Shown: positions 1-6,364 of the stretch, in pieces | Layout: the number at the start of each line of letters is the position of its first letter | How positions within the stretch are numbered: the first letter of the stretch is position 1 | Origin: Verrucomicrobia bacterium UBA3063 | GTDB lineage: Bacteria > Verrucomicrobiota > Verrucomicrobiia > Methylacidiphilales > Verrucolacustridaceae | DNA: 6,630 nucleotides | Assembly: GCA_002366885.1 (NCBI GenBank) | Contig: DFCD01000149.1 | Span: forward strand, 431 to 7,060 | Direction: 5' to 3' | Position numbers and translations under genes: made by a program | The notes under the pieces: model-generated | What the model saw: the letters and a program-made list of their open reading frames with translations, nothing else | Databases searched by the model: none | Told to the model about the DNA's origin: nothing

Positions 1-78
1 GGCACGGGTTTCTACATCAACCCGACCCTGCCGGAGGAAGCAGCCAACGTGTTGCGCGAGGCGACCCTGCATGGCTGA
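1..78 (+). CDS. C-terminal tail of a probable GalT-like nucleotidylyltransferase (partial)
   Basis: Only the last 25 codons are present, in frame 1, ending in TGA at 76-78. The peptide begins GTGFYINPTLPEEAA and ends LREATLHG. From memory, the pattern 'GTGF-[FY]-[IV]-NP-x-PEEAA-x-x-LR' is the usual C-terminal end of galactose-1-phosphate uridylyltransferase (GalT, HIT superfamily), which swaps UMP between UDP-glucose and a hexose 1-phosphate. Some GalT-like proteins act instead on NDP-glucose and glucose 1-phosphate, which would suit a place directly before two glucan enzymes. The gene overlaps the following GH57 start by 8 bases, so the two are probably co-transcribed and translationally coupled. 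The catalytic HxH motif lies outside the window, so the call rests on a short tail. The main alternative is the C-terminus of a glycosyltransferase. Confidence 0.5.
   Translation, partial: GTGFYINPTLPEEAANVLREATLHG
58..61 (+). promoter_or_regulatory. Shine-Dalgarno-like GAGG for the first GH57 gene
   Basis: GAGG lies nine bases before the ATG at 71, inside the coding end of the upstream gene. It supports ATG 71 as the start and fits coupling with the overlapping upstream gene. Confidence 0.45.
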
Positions 79-2203
79 CGCGGTTCTGCTTTGGCACTTC
101 CACCAGCCGTCGTACGTGGATGCGGTGACGGGAGAGGTGTTGATGCCATGGGTGCGGTTGCACACCATCCGGGGTTACGCGGACATGGCTGAGATGGCCC
201 GGCGGCACGCGGGTGTGAAGATGAACTTCAACCTCACCCCGGTGTTGGTGCAGCAGATCGAGCAGATGGCGGGGGGAAGGGTGAAGGATCGCTGGGGGGA
301 ATTGGCCGCGAAGCCGGCCAAGGAGCTGAAAGAAAACGAGCAGTCGGAGCTGCTCGAGCACTTTTTTAAGATCAACTGGCATACCTGCGTCGACCCGCAC
401 CCGCGATACCGGCAGCTTCTGGATCTCCGCGGTCGCCGGCCGGGATCCACCCGTAACCTGAAGCGGTTCAAGGAAGCGGATCTGCGGGATCTGCAGGTGT
501 GGTTCAACCTGGGGTGGTGCGGATTTGCGGCCCGGAGGCGGTATCCGGAGCTGGGCGAGTTGATCCGGAAGGGCAGGGACTTCACGGAAGAGGAGAAAAA
601 CCGGGTTCTGCAAATTCACCGGGAAATGCTGCAGGGAATTTTGGGGGAATACCGGGCCCTGGCGGATAGCGGCCAGGTCGAGCTCACCACCACGCCCTTT
701 TATCATCCGATTTTGCCCCTGCTGGCGGACACGGATGCGGCCAAGCGGGCGATGCCTTGGGCCCGTTTGCCCGACCGGATGATCGCGCCGGAGGACGCCT
801 TGGCCCACCTGCAGAGGGCGCAGGAGGCGCACACCCGGGTTTTTGGCCGGAAGGCCCGGGGGTTGTGGCCTTCGGAGGGCTCGGTGAGTCCCGAAGTGAT
901 TCCGCTGATGGCCAAGGCTGGATTCGAGTATTTCTGCACGGACGAGTCCGTGTTGTTTCGGGGGCTGGAAGAGCAGGGCCGAAAAGTCGACCATGTGGAG
1001 CTGTTTCAGGCGTGGCGGGTGGAGGAACAGGGGTCGGCGCTCAAGGCCCTTTTTCGGGAGCGGCCGCTTTCCGACTACATCGGCTTCACCGCGGCTCGGA
1101 CGGAACCCAAGGCGGCGGCGGACTATTTGCAGGTTCACCTTGAGCATATCGCGCACGTCATGCCGAAGGACGGTGTGGTCACCTTGGCGCTCGACGGGGA
1201 GAACGCCTGGGAGGCGTTTCCTGACAGTGGCGAAAGTTTCCTCCACGAATTTTACAGCCGTCTGGAGGGATCCAACCGGATCAGGACGCAGACCCTGGGC
1301 GGTTATTTGGACGGAAAGGAGGGAACGTCGCTGGGGCGGATTCATTCCGGGTCCTGGATCGCCGGCAACTTCGACATCTGGATCGGGGATCCGGAGGAGA
1401 ACCGGGCGTGGGACTGGATCCGGCGCACGCGGGATTTCCTGAAACAAGCCGAGAGCCGCAACCCCCTGCCGGAGGAAACGAAGAGGGCCGCCTGGGAGGA
1501 TTTGTACGCCGCGGAAGGAAGCGATTGGTTCTGGTGGTATGGGCCCGATTTCCAGACGGACAGCGACCTGATTTTCGACGCCCTTTTCCGAGCGCGGCTT
1601 CAAAACGTGTATCGCCGGCTGGGAGCGACTCCTCCACCGGCCTTGAGCGTGCCCATTTGCGCCGCGGAGGTCCGGTTGGGACATCCGCCCCTGCGTTTGA
1701 TCGAGCCCGTGTTGGGGCCGCGGCCGAGCTATCTCGACTGGTCCGGTGCCGGAAGGTACGAGGCATGGCGGGATCAGGGGGCGATGGCCCAGGGGGATCG
1801 GAGGGTCAGGACGATCCTCTACGGTTTTGGGGAAAAAAACTTTTATTTTCGCATCGATGGCCAGGCCCCTCTGGGGGACGAGATTTCGGTCGACTTCAAC
1901 CAGCCTGCCCACGTCAAAGTGAGGGCCCTTGCGAAGAAGGAAGTGTGGTCGGTGGAGGTCAGCCGGGCCAAAGACGGAATTTCCTTCGAGCCCGTGCCCT
2001 GCGAGTCCCAGATCTCGACGGAGCGGGGATTGCAGTGGCGGGTGCCGTTTGCGAGTCTGGGATGGAGGAACGATGGAGCCGAGGTCAGTTGCCTGGTTCG
2101 CGTGATGCGGGCAGGTGCTGAGGCCGAGCGTTATCCGGAGCGCGGGCTGATCGAATTCGCCGGTCCCAACAAAACCCATGACATGAAAAATTGGTTTGTC
2201 TAA
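71..2203 (+). CDS. GH57 glycoside hydrolase, amylopullulanase/alpha-amylase-like (710 aa)
   Basis: This is a cytoplasmic alpha-glucan-acting enzyme of family GH57 (COG1449 type). It probably hydrolyses or rearranges alpha-1,4 (and perhaps alpha-1,6) bonds of glycogen or maltodextrin by the retaining mechanism. The N-terminal barrel (about 1-400) opens with HFHQPSY (9-15). The nucleophile motif is GLWPSEGSVS, with Glu269 (codon 875-877). The acid/base motif is LDGENAWE, with Asp375 (codon 1193-1195). Further family-like blocks are SGSWIAGNFDIWIGDPEENR (426-445) and SDWFWWYG (484-491). The C-terminal part (about 525-710) looks like the beta-sandwich seen in long GH57 proteins, with YGFGEKNFYFRID (583-595) and a terminal ERYPERG..NWFV. 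No signal peptide or membrane segment is visible. The start overlaps the upstream gene and a second GH57 gene follows after 6 bases. Both catalytic residues are present, so it should be active. Exact linkage specificity cannot be read from the sequence. Confidence 0.9.
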   Translation: MADAVLLWHFHQPSYVDAVTGEVLMPWVRLHTIRGYADMAEMARRHAGVKMNFNLTPVLVQQIEQMAGGRVKDRWGELAAKPAKELKENEQSELLEHFFKINWHTCVDPHPRYRQLLDLRGRRPGSTRNLKRFKEADLRDLQVWFNLGWCGFAARRRYPELGELIRKGRDFTEEEKNRVLQIHREMLQGILGEYRALADSGQVELTTTPFYHPILPLLADTDAAKRAMPWARLPDRMIAPEDALAHLQRAQEAHTRVFGRKARGLWPSEGSVSPEVIPLMAKAGFEYFCTDESVLFRGLEEQGRKVDHVELFQAWRVEEQGSALKALFRERPLSDYIGFTAARTEPKAAADYLQVHLEHIAHVMPKDGVVTLALDGENAWEAFPDSGESFLHEFYSRLEGSNRIRTQTLGGYLDGKEGTSLGRIHSGSWIAGNFDIWIGDPEENRAWDWIRRTRDFLKQAESRNPLPEETKRAAWEDLYAAEGSDWFWWYGPDFQTDSDLIFDALFRARLQNVYRRLGATPPPALSVPICAAEVRLGHPPLRLIEPVLGPRPSYLDWSGAGRYEAWRDQGAMAQGDRRVRTILYGFGEKNFYFRIDGQAPLGDEISVDFNQPAHVKVRALAKKEVWSVEVSRAKDGISFEPVPCESQISTERGLQWRVPFASLGWRNDGAEVSCLVRVMRAGAEAERYPERGLIEFAGPNKTHDMKNWFV

Positions 2204-2209
2204 CCGGCC

Positions 2210-4213
2210 ATGAAGAACGTCAATTTGGTCCTCTGCCTCCACTTGCACCAGCCGTTGGGAAATTTTCGCGAGGTGGTGGACCGGATCGTCCAAGAAACCT
2301 ACCGGCCGGTGCTTGGAGTTCTGCAAAAACATCCCGGCATCGCCGCCAACCTGCATTGCAGCGGGGTGCTTCTGGAGATGCTGGCGGATCGTCATCCGGA
2401 AATGGTGGCCCAACTGCGCGAGCTGGTGGCTTCGGGTCGGGTCGAGATGATGACCGGAGGTTTTTACGAGCCGGTGCTGGTGGAGTGGGCGGAGGAAGAC
2501 CGAGACGGCCAGCTGGCGATGATGGCTGCCTGGCTCCAAAGCCGGTTGGGGGCAGAGCCCCGGGGCGCCTGGCTGGCGGAGGGGGTCTGGGGTCCTTCCC
2601 TTTGCGGTGCCTTTCATCGGGCGGGCCTTCTGTACGCGCCGGTCGACGGCTCCTACTTCCTGCAGGCCGGGGTTTCCGCGGCCAAGTTGCATGGTCACTA
2701 TGTGACGGACCAAGCGGGGGATTTGTTGACGGTTTTGCCGACCTGCCCCGACCTCGCGCGGCTGATTCCCCACGCCTCTTGGGATGACCTGTTCGGCCAC
2801 CTGCGGCGCATCGCAAACCGGGGCGAGGACATCACCCTGACCTTGGCGGCCAATCTGGAAACCTGGCCCTCGTTGCCGGGAGGCGTGGCGGGTTATTTGG
2901 ACACCCTGTTCACCAAGTTGGAGGATTCGGCCAACTGGATTCAGACGCTGACCGGCAAGGCCCAGATCGAGCGGCAGGCCCCCAAGGGGCGGGTGGCTCT
3001 TCCCCCGGGAACCCCGGCGGAGCTGGGGGGATGGTCTTTGCCGGGGGCGGCGCGGCGGGAGTTTTTCCGGGAGAGGGCCCAGTTGAGCCAGCGGTACGAT
3101 GCCGCCAAGGTGCTGCCTTTTTTCCGGGGCGGCTCCTGGGCCTCCTTCCGGGTTCGTTATAGCGAGGTGAATCTGGTTTATCGGAAAAACCTCATGTTGG
3201 GGCGGAAGCTCCGGGCAAAAGGCAAGGCGTCGAAAGCAAGATCCATCCAGGAAAAGCTGTGGCGTGCGCAATGCTCCACCGCCCATTGGCATGGCACCAG
3301 GGGCGGGTTACATTTGCCGCACCTGCGGGAGGCGGTCTGGAGGGAGTTGTTGCTCGCCGAGGCGGAACTGCGCCAAGGCCAGGCGGAAACCGAGCTTCTC
3401 CGGGAGGACTTTGACGCGGACGGGCAATTGGAAATTTCCGCCGCCCATCCCTCGCTGACCATCCTGGTGGCGCCCCATCAGGGGGGATCCTGCCTGGAAA
3501 TGGGGTTCCCATCGCTGGGACGAAATCTGGGGAACGTCCTGACCCGGCGGGATGAGGGAACGAATTCGGCCCCGCCCCCCGTCACGGACTGGTACGACCG
3601 GAATATTTTCCAGGAACATTTTTTTGCGCGGGGAACAACGGTGGAGCAGTTGTCTTCGGGGAATTACCCGGAGCTGGGGGATTTTATCCTGCAGCCGTTC
3701 CAACTTCGCCAAATGCGGCAAACCGGCAGCCGCGTGACGATCGAATTGTCCCGGGATGGCGGTCTGTATCGGATGGGGCTGCGTCAGCCCTGCCAGCTCG
3801 ACAAGGTGTATGCCATCGATGCCGCCAGCGGGGTCGTGGAAGTTTCCTTTCAGTTGACGAACACCGGGACGTTGCCGTTGGAGGCGGTGTTTGCCACGGA
3901 ACTTAACCTGAACCTCGGTCCCGATCAGGGTGGGCGAGGAACGGTCAAAATCGGCGACTTGCAAAAGAACGACCGGGAAAGCTGGCAGGCCGCCGGCATT
4001 CAGGGGCTGACGGCTCGCTCGGCGGATGGAATGCAGGTCCGGATCATGACGGACAATCTTCCGTTGGCCTGGGGTTATCCTTTGCTGGACGTGGAGGTGG
4101 GGCCGGAAGGCCCGATTCGTCAGGGGAACGTGTTCCTGGTTGGGCAGCATTTTGACCTCAAGCCCAAGGAAAAAGGAGAATTCCGGATCAAGTTGTCTTT
4201 CGCCAAGGCTTAG
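2210..4213 (+). CDS. GH57 4-alpha-glucanotransferase/alpha-amylase-like protein with altered acid/base motif (667 aa)
   Basis: The layout matches the Thermococcus litoralis 4-alpha-glucanotransferase type. A GH57 barrel (about 1-285) carries HLHQPLGNF (11-19), GGFYEPVL (83-90) and WLAEGVWGP (121-129, nucleophile-position Glu124, codon 2579-2581). A middle domain of DUF1925 type (about 285-385) has GGWSLP (273-278), FFRGGSW (304-310) and AHWHG..GGLHLPHLR. A C-terminal beta domain of DUF1926 type spans about 397-665. Where relatives have HDDGEKFG around the acid/base Asp214, this protein reads AANLETWP. A gap-free count from the nucleophile puts Asn215 (codon AAT, 2852-2854) at the Asp position, and no other Asp lies close. 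It may therefore be catalytically dead, weak or repurposed, for example as a glucan-binding partner of the GH57 enzyme six bases upstream. The 6-base gap has no Shine-Dalgarno, so translation probably depends on coupling. No signal peptide is visible. Family assignment is firm; activity is doubtful. Confidence 0.88.
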   Translation: MKNVNLVLCLHLHQPLGNFREVVDRIVQETYRPVLGVLQKHPGIAANLHCSGVLLEMLADRHPEMVAQLRELVASGRVEMMTGGFYEPVLVEWAEEDRDGQLAMMAAWLQSRLGAEPRGAWLAEGVWGPSLCGAFHRAGLLYAPVDGSYFLQAGVSAAKLHGHYVTDQAGDLLTVLPTCPDLARLIPHASWDDLFGHLRRIANRGEDITLTLAANLETWPSLPGGVAGYLDTLFTKLEDSANWIQTLTGKAQIERQAPKGRVALPPGTPAELGGWSLPGAARREFFRERAQLSQRYDAAKVLPFFRGGSWASFRVRYSEVNLVYRKNLMLGRKLRAKGKASKARSIQEKLWRAQCSTAHWHGTRGGLHLPHLREAVWRELLLAEAELRQGQAETELLREDFDADGQLEISAAHPSLTILVAPHQGGSCLEMGFPSLGRNLGNVLTRRDEGTNSAPPPVTDWYDRNIFQEHFFARGTTVEQLSSGNYPELGDFILQPFQLRQMRQTGSRVTIELSRDGGLYRMGLRQPCQLDKVYAIDAASGVVEVSFQLTNTGTLPLEAVFATELNLNLGPDQGGRGTVKIGDLQKNDRESWQAAGIQGLTARSADGMQVRIMTDNLPLAWGYPLLDVEVGPEGPIRQGNVFLVGQHFDLKPKEKGEFRIKLSFAKA

Positions 4214-4236
4214 GGCGGGGTTGCCGGCCAAGCCTT
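4205..4236 (+). terminator. Hairpin overlapping the stop codon of the second GH57 gene, weak terminator candidate
   Basis: AAGGCTT (4205-4211) and AAGCCTT (4230-4236) are perfect 7-base inverted arms. Past one bulged A, GG (4213-4214) pairs with CC (4228-4229). After one mismatch, CGG (4216-4218) pairs with CCG (4224-4226) around a 5-base loop. The stem covers the TAG stop (4211-4213). The DNA after it is pyrimidine-rich, but T runs are broken, so intrinsic termination would be partial at best. It could also act as an mRNA 3'-end stabiliser. Confidence 0.35.
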
Positions 4237-4249
4237 CTTCGGTTATTCT
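4221..4249 (+). promoter_or_regulatory. Sigma70-like promoter candidate for the small lipoprotein gene
   Basis: TTGCCG (4221-4226, 4 of 6 matches to TTGACA) is separated by exactly 17 bases from TATTCT (4244-4249, 4 of 6 matches to TATAAT). The expected transcript start, about seven bases downstream, is near 4256, only about three bases before the ATG at 4259. The mRNA would be nearly leaderless, which fits the absence of a Shine-Dalgarno there. The -35 box lies inside the preceding hairpin. Both boxes are imperfect, so a chance match is possible. Confidence 0.35.
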
Positions 4250-4258
4250 TTGATTTCC

Positions 4259-4648
4259 ATGAAGTTCCCCATGCCGATTTTATTGGCCGTGCCCGTTGCG
4301 GCTTTTGTTTCTTCCTGCACCGTGCCGGACAATGCCACGGACGTGACCACCACCTATGGGGATACCACGGCCTCTTCCTCCTCTTCCACCGCCGAAAGCA
4401 AGCCTGCCAATGAAACCAAGCCCTCCTCCGCTTCCTCGGATGAGAAGCGGCCTTGGACTCCTCCCGAAGGCACCAACAGTTCGGCTCCGGCGAAGGCCAG
4501 TTATCCCAAGGGGGAAAAGGTCTCCGGAAAGCCCGGGATGGTGCGCAGTCCTTATGCCCCTTATGCGGGTCTGGTTGATGTGAAGGGTTTTGCTCCCGGG
4601 ACTGAGGTGAAGTGCCCCTACACGGGTAAAATCTTCCTCGTTCCCTGA
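4259..4648 (+). CDS. Small lipoprotein with Ser/Thr/Pro-rich spacer and conserved-looking C-terminus (129 aa), function unknown
   Basis: The protein starts with a short lipoprotein signal: Lys2, a hydrophobic stretch, then lipobox VSSC with Cys20 as the predicted lipidated residue. Thr at +2 would favour outer-membrane placement if E. coli Lol rules apply. Residues about 21-90 are low-complexity ([19 protein letters not shown] and similar), a likely flexible tether. The C-terminal block 96-129 ([15 protein letters not shown]... and [11 protein letters not shown]) is compact and looks conserved. I recall similar endings in hypothetical proteins of Verrucomicrobiota but cannot confirm this here. 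No enzyme motif is visible; besides the lipobox Cys there is one further Cys (119). ATG 4259 is preferred over an in-frame TTG at 4250 because the signal peptide fits better and the candidate promoter would start at about 4256. There is no Shine-Dalgarno. It sits between two unrelated blocks, so context does not reveal its job. Confidence 0.75.
   Translation: MKFPMPILLAVPVAAFVSSCTVPDNATDVTTTYGDTTASSSSSTAESKPANETKPSSASSDEKRPWTPPEGTNSSAPAKASYPKGEKVSGKPGMVRSPYAPYAGLVDVKGFAPGTEVKCPYTGKIFLVP
4627..4632 (+). promoter_or_regulatory. Possible -10 box for the Lrp-family gene
   Basis: TAAAAT matches TATAAT at 5 of 6 positions and would place a transcript start near 4639, about 40 bases before the regulator ATG. 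No convincing -35 box lies 16-18 bases upstream, so this is weak. The regulator could instead be read through from the lipoprotein gene. Confidence 0.18.
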
Positions 4649-4678
4649 CGTTCTCCGGGCGCTCCTTTTCCTCCGGCC

Positions 4679-5158
4679 ATGGACGCCTTGCTGCAAATTC
4701 TGAGGGAAAAGGGCCGCGCCACGCCGGCGGAATTGGCGCGCCTCACCGGCAAGACGGAAAAAGAAGTTGAGTCTGCCCTGAAAAAGTACGAAGCCGACCG
4801 GGTCATTCTCGGCTACCATGCGGTGCTCGATCCCGACAAGACCGGCCACGGCGGGGTCCGTGCGGTGATCGAGGTGAGGATCACCCCCGAAAGGGACGGC
4901 GGATTTGATCGCATCGCCGCGCGGGTGGCCCGGTATCCCGAGGTCGTTTCCTGCCAGTTGATGAGCGGCGGATATGACTTGTTGATCACCGTGGAGGGAC
5001 CCGATCTGAAGCAGGTGGCGACGTTCGTGGCGGAAAAACTTTCCACCATCCAAGGGGTGATTTCCACGGCGACCCATTTCCAGCTGAAAACCTACAAGGA
5101 GGCCGGGGTTCTTTTCCTGGAGGATGAGCGGGCGGAAAGGCTGGCGATTTCCCCGTGA
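4679..5158 (+). CDS. Lrp/AsnC-family transcriptional regulator, AlaR-like (159 aa)
   Basis: This is a DNA-binding regulator that probably senses an amino acid. The N-terminal winged helix-turn-helix covers about 1-50 (ATPAELARLTGKTEKEVESA as the HTH, then VILGYHAVLD leading into the second domain). The C-terminal RAM ligand-binding/oligomerisation domain covers about 58-138, with the family signature LMSGGYDLLITVEG (94-107) and a closing VISTATHFQLKTYKEAG. Length is normal for the family. Its RAM region and short tail resemble, from memory, Bacillus subtilis AlaR (YugG), which regulates the alanine aminotransferase gene alaT beside it. Here the next gene is also an aminotransferase, overlapping by four bases (GTGA). 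The pair is therefore probably one transcript, with the regulator acting on its own operon. The start ATG has a pyrimidine-rich leader lacking a Shine-Dalgarno. Family call firm; the ligand is inferred. Confidence 0.9.
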   Translation: MDALLQILREKGRATPAELARLTGKTEKEVESALKKYEADRVILGYHAVLDPDKTGHGGVRAVIEVRITPERDGGFDRIAARVARYPEVVSCQLMSGGYDLLITVEGPDLKQVATFVAEKLSTIQGVISTATHFQLKTYKEAGVLFLEDERAERLAISP

Positions 5159-6357
5159 AAACCCCCGGTGATTTTCTGGCCGACCACGTGCGCGCGGTGC
5201 CACGCTCCGGCATCCGGGATTTTTTCGAACTGGTGCAAAAACGCGGGGATGTGATTTCCCTCGGCATCGGCGAGCCGGACTCCTCCGCCCCATGGGGCGT
5301 GAGGGAAGCGGCGATTTATGCGCTGGAACACGGCCGGACCGGCTACACCTCCAACCTCGGAAGCCTCAAGCTCCGGCGGGAAATTTCCCGCTATGTGGAA
5401 AAGATTTTCGGTCCCTCGTACAATCCGGAAACGGAAATTCTGGTCTCCGTGGGGGTCAGCGAGGCGATCGATCTGGCCCTGAGGGCGGTTTTGAATCCGG
5501 GCGAAACGGTGATTTACCACGAACCGTGCTACGTCTCCTATGCGCCGTCGATTGCCCTGGCCCACGCCAAGGGTCGGGCCATCCGCACCAAACCGGAGAA
5601 CGGATTTCGGCTGAATCCTGCGGAAGTGGCCCGGGCTGCCGACGGGGCCAAGGTCCTTCTTTTGAATTTCCCGACCAACCCGACCGGGGCCGTGCTCAGC
5701 GGTCCGGATCTGGACGCGTTGGCCCGGATCTGCGTGGAGAAGGACCTGTTGGTGATCAGCGACGAGATTTATGCCGAGCTGACCTACGAGGGCCGGCACG
5801 CTTCGATCGCCTCCCGGCCCGGAATGCGGGAGAGGACCATTTTGTTGCACGGCCTGAGCAAGGCCTTTGCGATGACCGGATTCCGCATCGGCTACGCCTG
5901 CGCCCCCGCGCCCCTGATCGAGGCAATGATGAAGATTCATCAGTACTCGATCCTCTGTGCCCCCACACCCAGCCAGGAGGCCGCCACCGAGGCGCTCAAG
6001 GAGGCGGACACGATCACGGAGGAGGCGCGAAACACGTACCGGATCCGGCGCGATCTTCTCCAGCGTCGCCTGCGGGATGCGGGACTGCCTTCCATCCGGG
6101 CGGAAGGGGCCTTTTATCTTTTCGTGGACATCCGGGGCACGGGTCTCTCGGCAAGGGAGTTTGCGATGGGACTGCTGGAAGAGGAGCGGGTGGCGGTGGT
6201 TCCGGGGGAAGCATTCGGACCGGGAGGTGAGGGGTTTGTGCGTTGCAGTTACGCCACTTCCTTGGACCGTCTGGAAGTCGCAGCGGACCGGATCCAGCGT
6301 TTTATGGCCAAGCGGAAAGCCGGGACGCCGGCGGGTTCGGTGCCGGCGACGAGGTAG
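5155..6357 (+). CDS. Fold-type I PLP-dependent aminotransferase (class I/II), possibly AlaT-like (400 aa)
   Basis: This cytoplasmic enzyme moves an amino group between an amino acid and a 2-oxo acid. Visible active-site features are GIGEPD (37-42), Tyr64 in [13 protein letters not shown] (171-178, Asn175), SDEIYAEL (202-209, Asp203 for the pyridine nitrogen and Tyr206), and [14 protein letters not shown] with the PLP-binding Lys236 (codon 5860-5862) and Arg244. The substrate-carboxylate Arg363 lies in FVRCSYATS. All expected catalytic positions are present and the length is normal. The start is GTG at 5155, overlapping the regulator stop; an AAAGG about a dozen bases upstream may help initiation. 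Pairing with an AlaR-like regulator hints at alanine or a related small amino acid. Aspartate and aromatic aminotransferases of the same subgroup look alike, so the substrate is uncertain. The last about 20 residues ([13 protein letters not shown]) are a likely disordered tail. Confidence 0.92.
   Translation: MKTPGDFLADHVRAVPRSGIRDFFELVQKRGDVISLGIGEPDSSAPWGVREAAIYALEHGRTGYTSNLGSLKLRREISRYVEKIFGPSYNPETEILVSVGVSEAIDLALRAVLNPGETVIYHEPCYVSYAPSIALAHAKGRAIRTKPENGFRLNPAEVARAADGAKVLLLNFPTNPTGAVLSGPDLDALARICVEKDLLVISDEIYAELTYEGRHASIASRPGMRERTILLHGLSKAFAMTGFRIGYACAPAPLIEAMMKIHQYSILCAPTPSQEAATEALKEADTITEEARNTYRIRRDLLQRRLRDAGLPSIRAEGAFYLFVDIRGTGLSAREFAMGLLEEERVAVVPGEAFGPGGEGFVRCSYATSLDRLEVAADRIQRFMAKRKAGTPAGSVPATR
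6326..6348 (+). other. GC-only hairpin near the 3' end of the aminotransferase gene
   Basis: CGCCGGC (6326-6332) and GCCGGCG (6342-6348) form a perfect 7-pair all-GC stem with a 9-base loop, ending seven bases before the stop codon. There is no T run directly after it. It lies just upstream of the ribosome-binding region of the next gene and could slow ribosomes or protect mRNA, or simply follow from GC-rich codons. Confidence 0.35.
6351..6355 (+). promoter_or_regulatory. Shine-Dalgarno GAGGT deciding the TTG start at 6365
   Basis: GAGG sits ten bases before TTG 6365 and overlaps the region of the aminotransferase stop codon (TAG, 6355-6357). CCTC at 6359-6362 can pair with GAGG around a TAGT loop, giving a small hairpin that would hide the site, followed by TTTT. 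The site supports TTG 6365 as the start of the oxidoreductase. Confidence 0.45.
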
Positions 6358-6364
6358 TCCTCTT

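Noticed and set aside
17..3292. Minus-strand open frame of 1,091 codons across both GH57 genes
   Set aside because: It lies exactly in the register opposite two convincing GH57 genes. The translation is Pro/Arg/Gly/Gln-rich with no recognisable domain, and the openness follows from codon avoidance on the sense strand.
4250..4258. TTG at 4250 as the start of the lipoprotein
   Set aside because: It adds only three residues, has no Shine-Dalgarno, overlaps the candidate -10 box, and gives a less typical signal peptide than ATG 4259.
4371..4390. CTTCC-like tract in the lipoprotein gene as a phase-variable repeat
   Set aside because: Units are irregular and short (mixed TCC/TCT serine codons), so slippage is unlikely; it simply encodes the Ser-rich tether.
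4280..5293. Minus-strand open frame of 337 codons over the lipoprotein and Lrp genes
   Set aside because: The product is low-complexity and Gly/Arg-rich, lies opposite clear genes and shows no domain; other long minus frames (3308-4231, 5092-5940) are the same kind of shadow.
5292..6230. Plus-strand alternative frame of 312 codons within the aminotransferase gene
   Set aside because: It is out of frame with a protein carrying all PLP-enzyme motifs; the composition (Gly/Arg/Asp-rich) is typical of a frame shadow.
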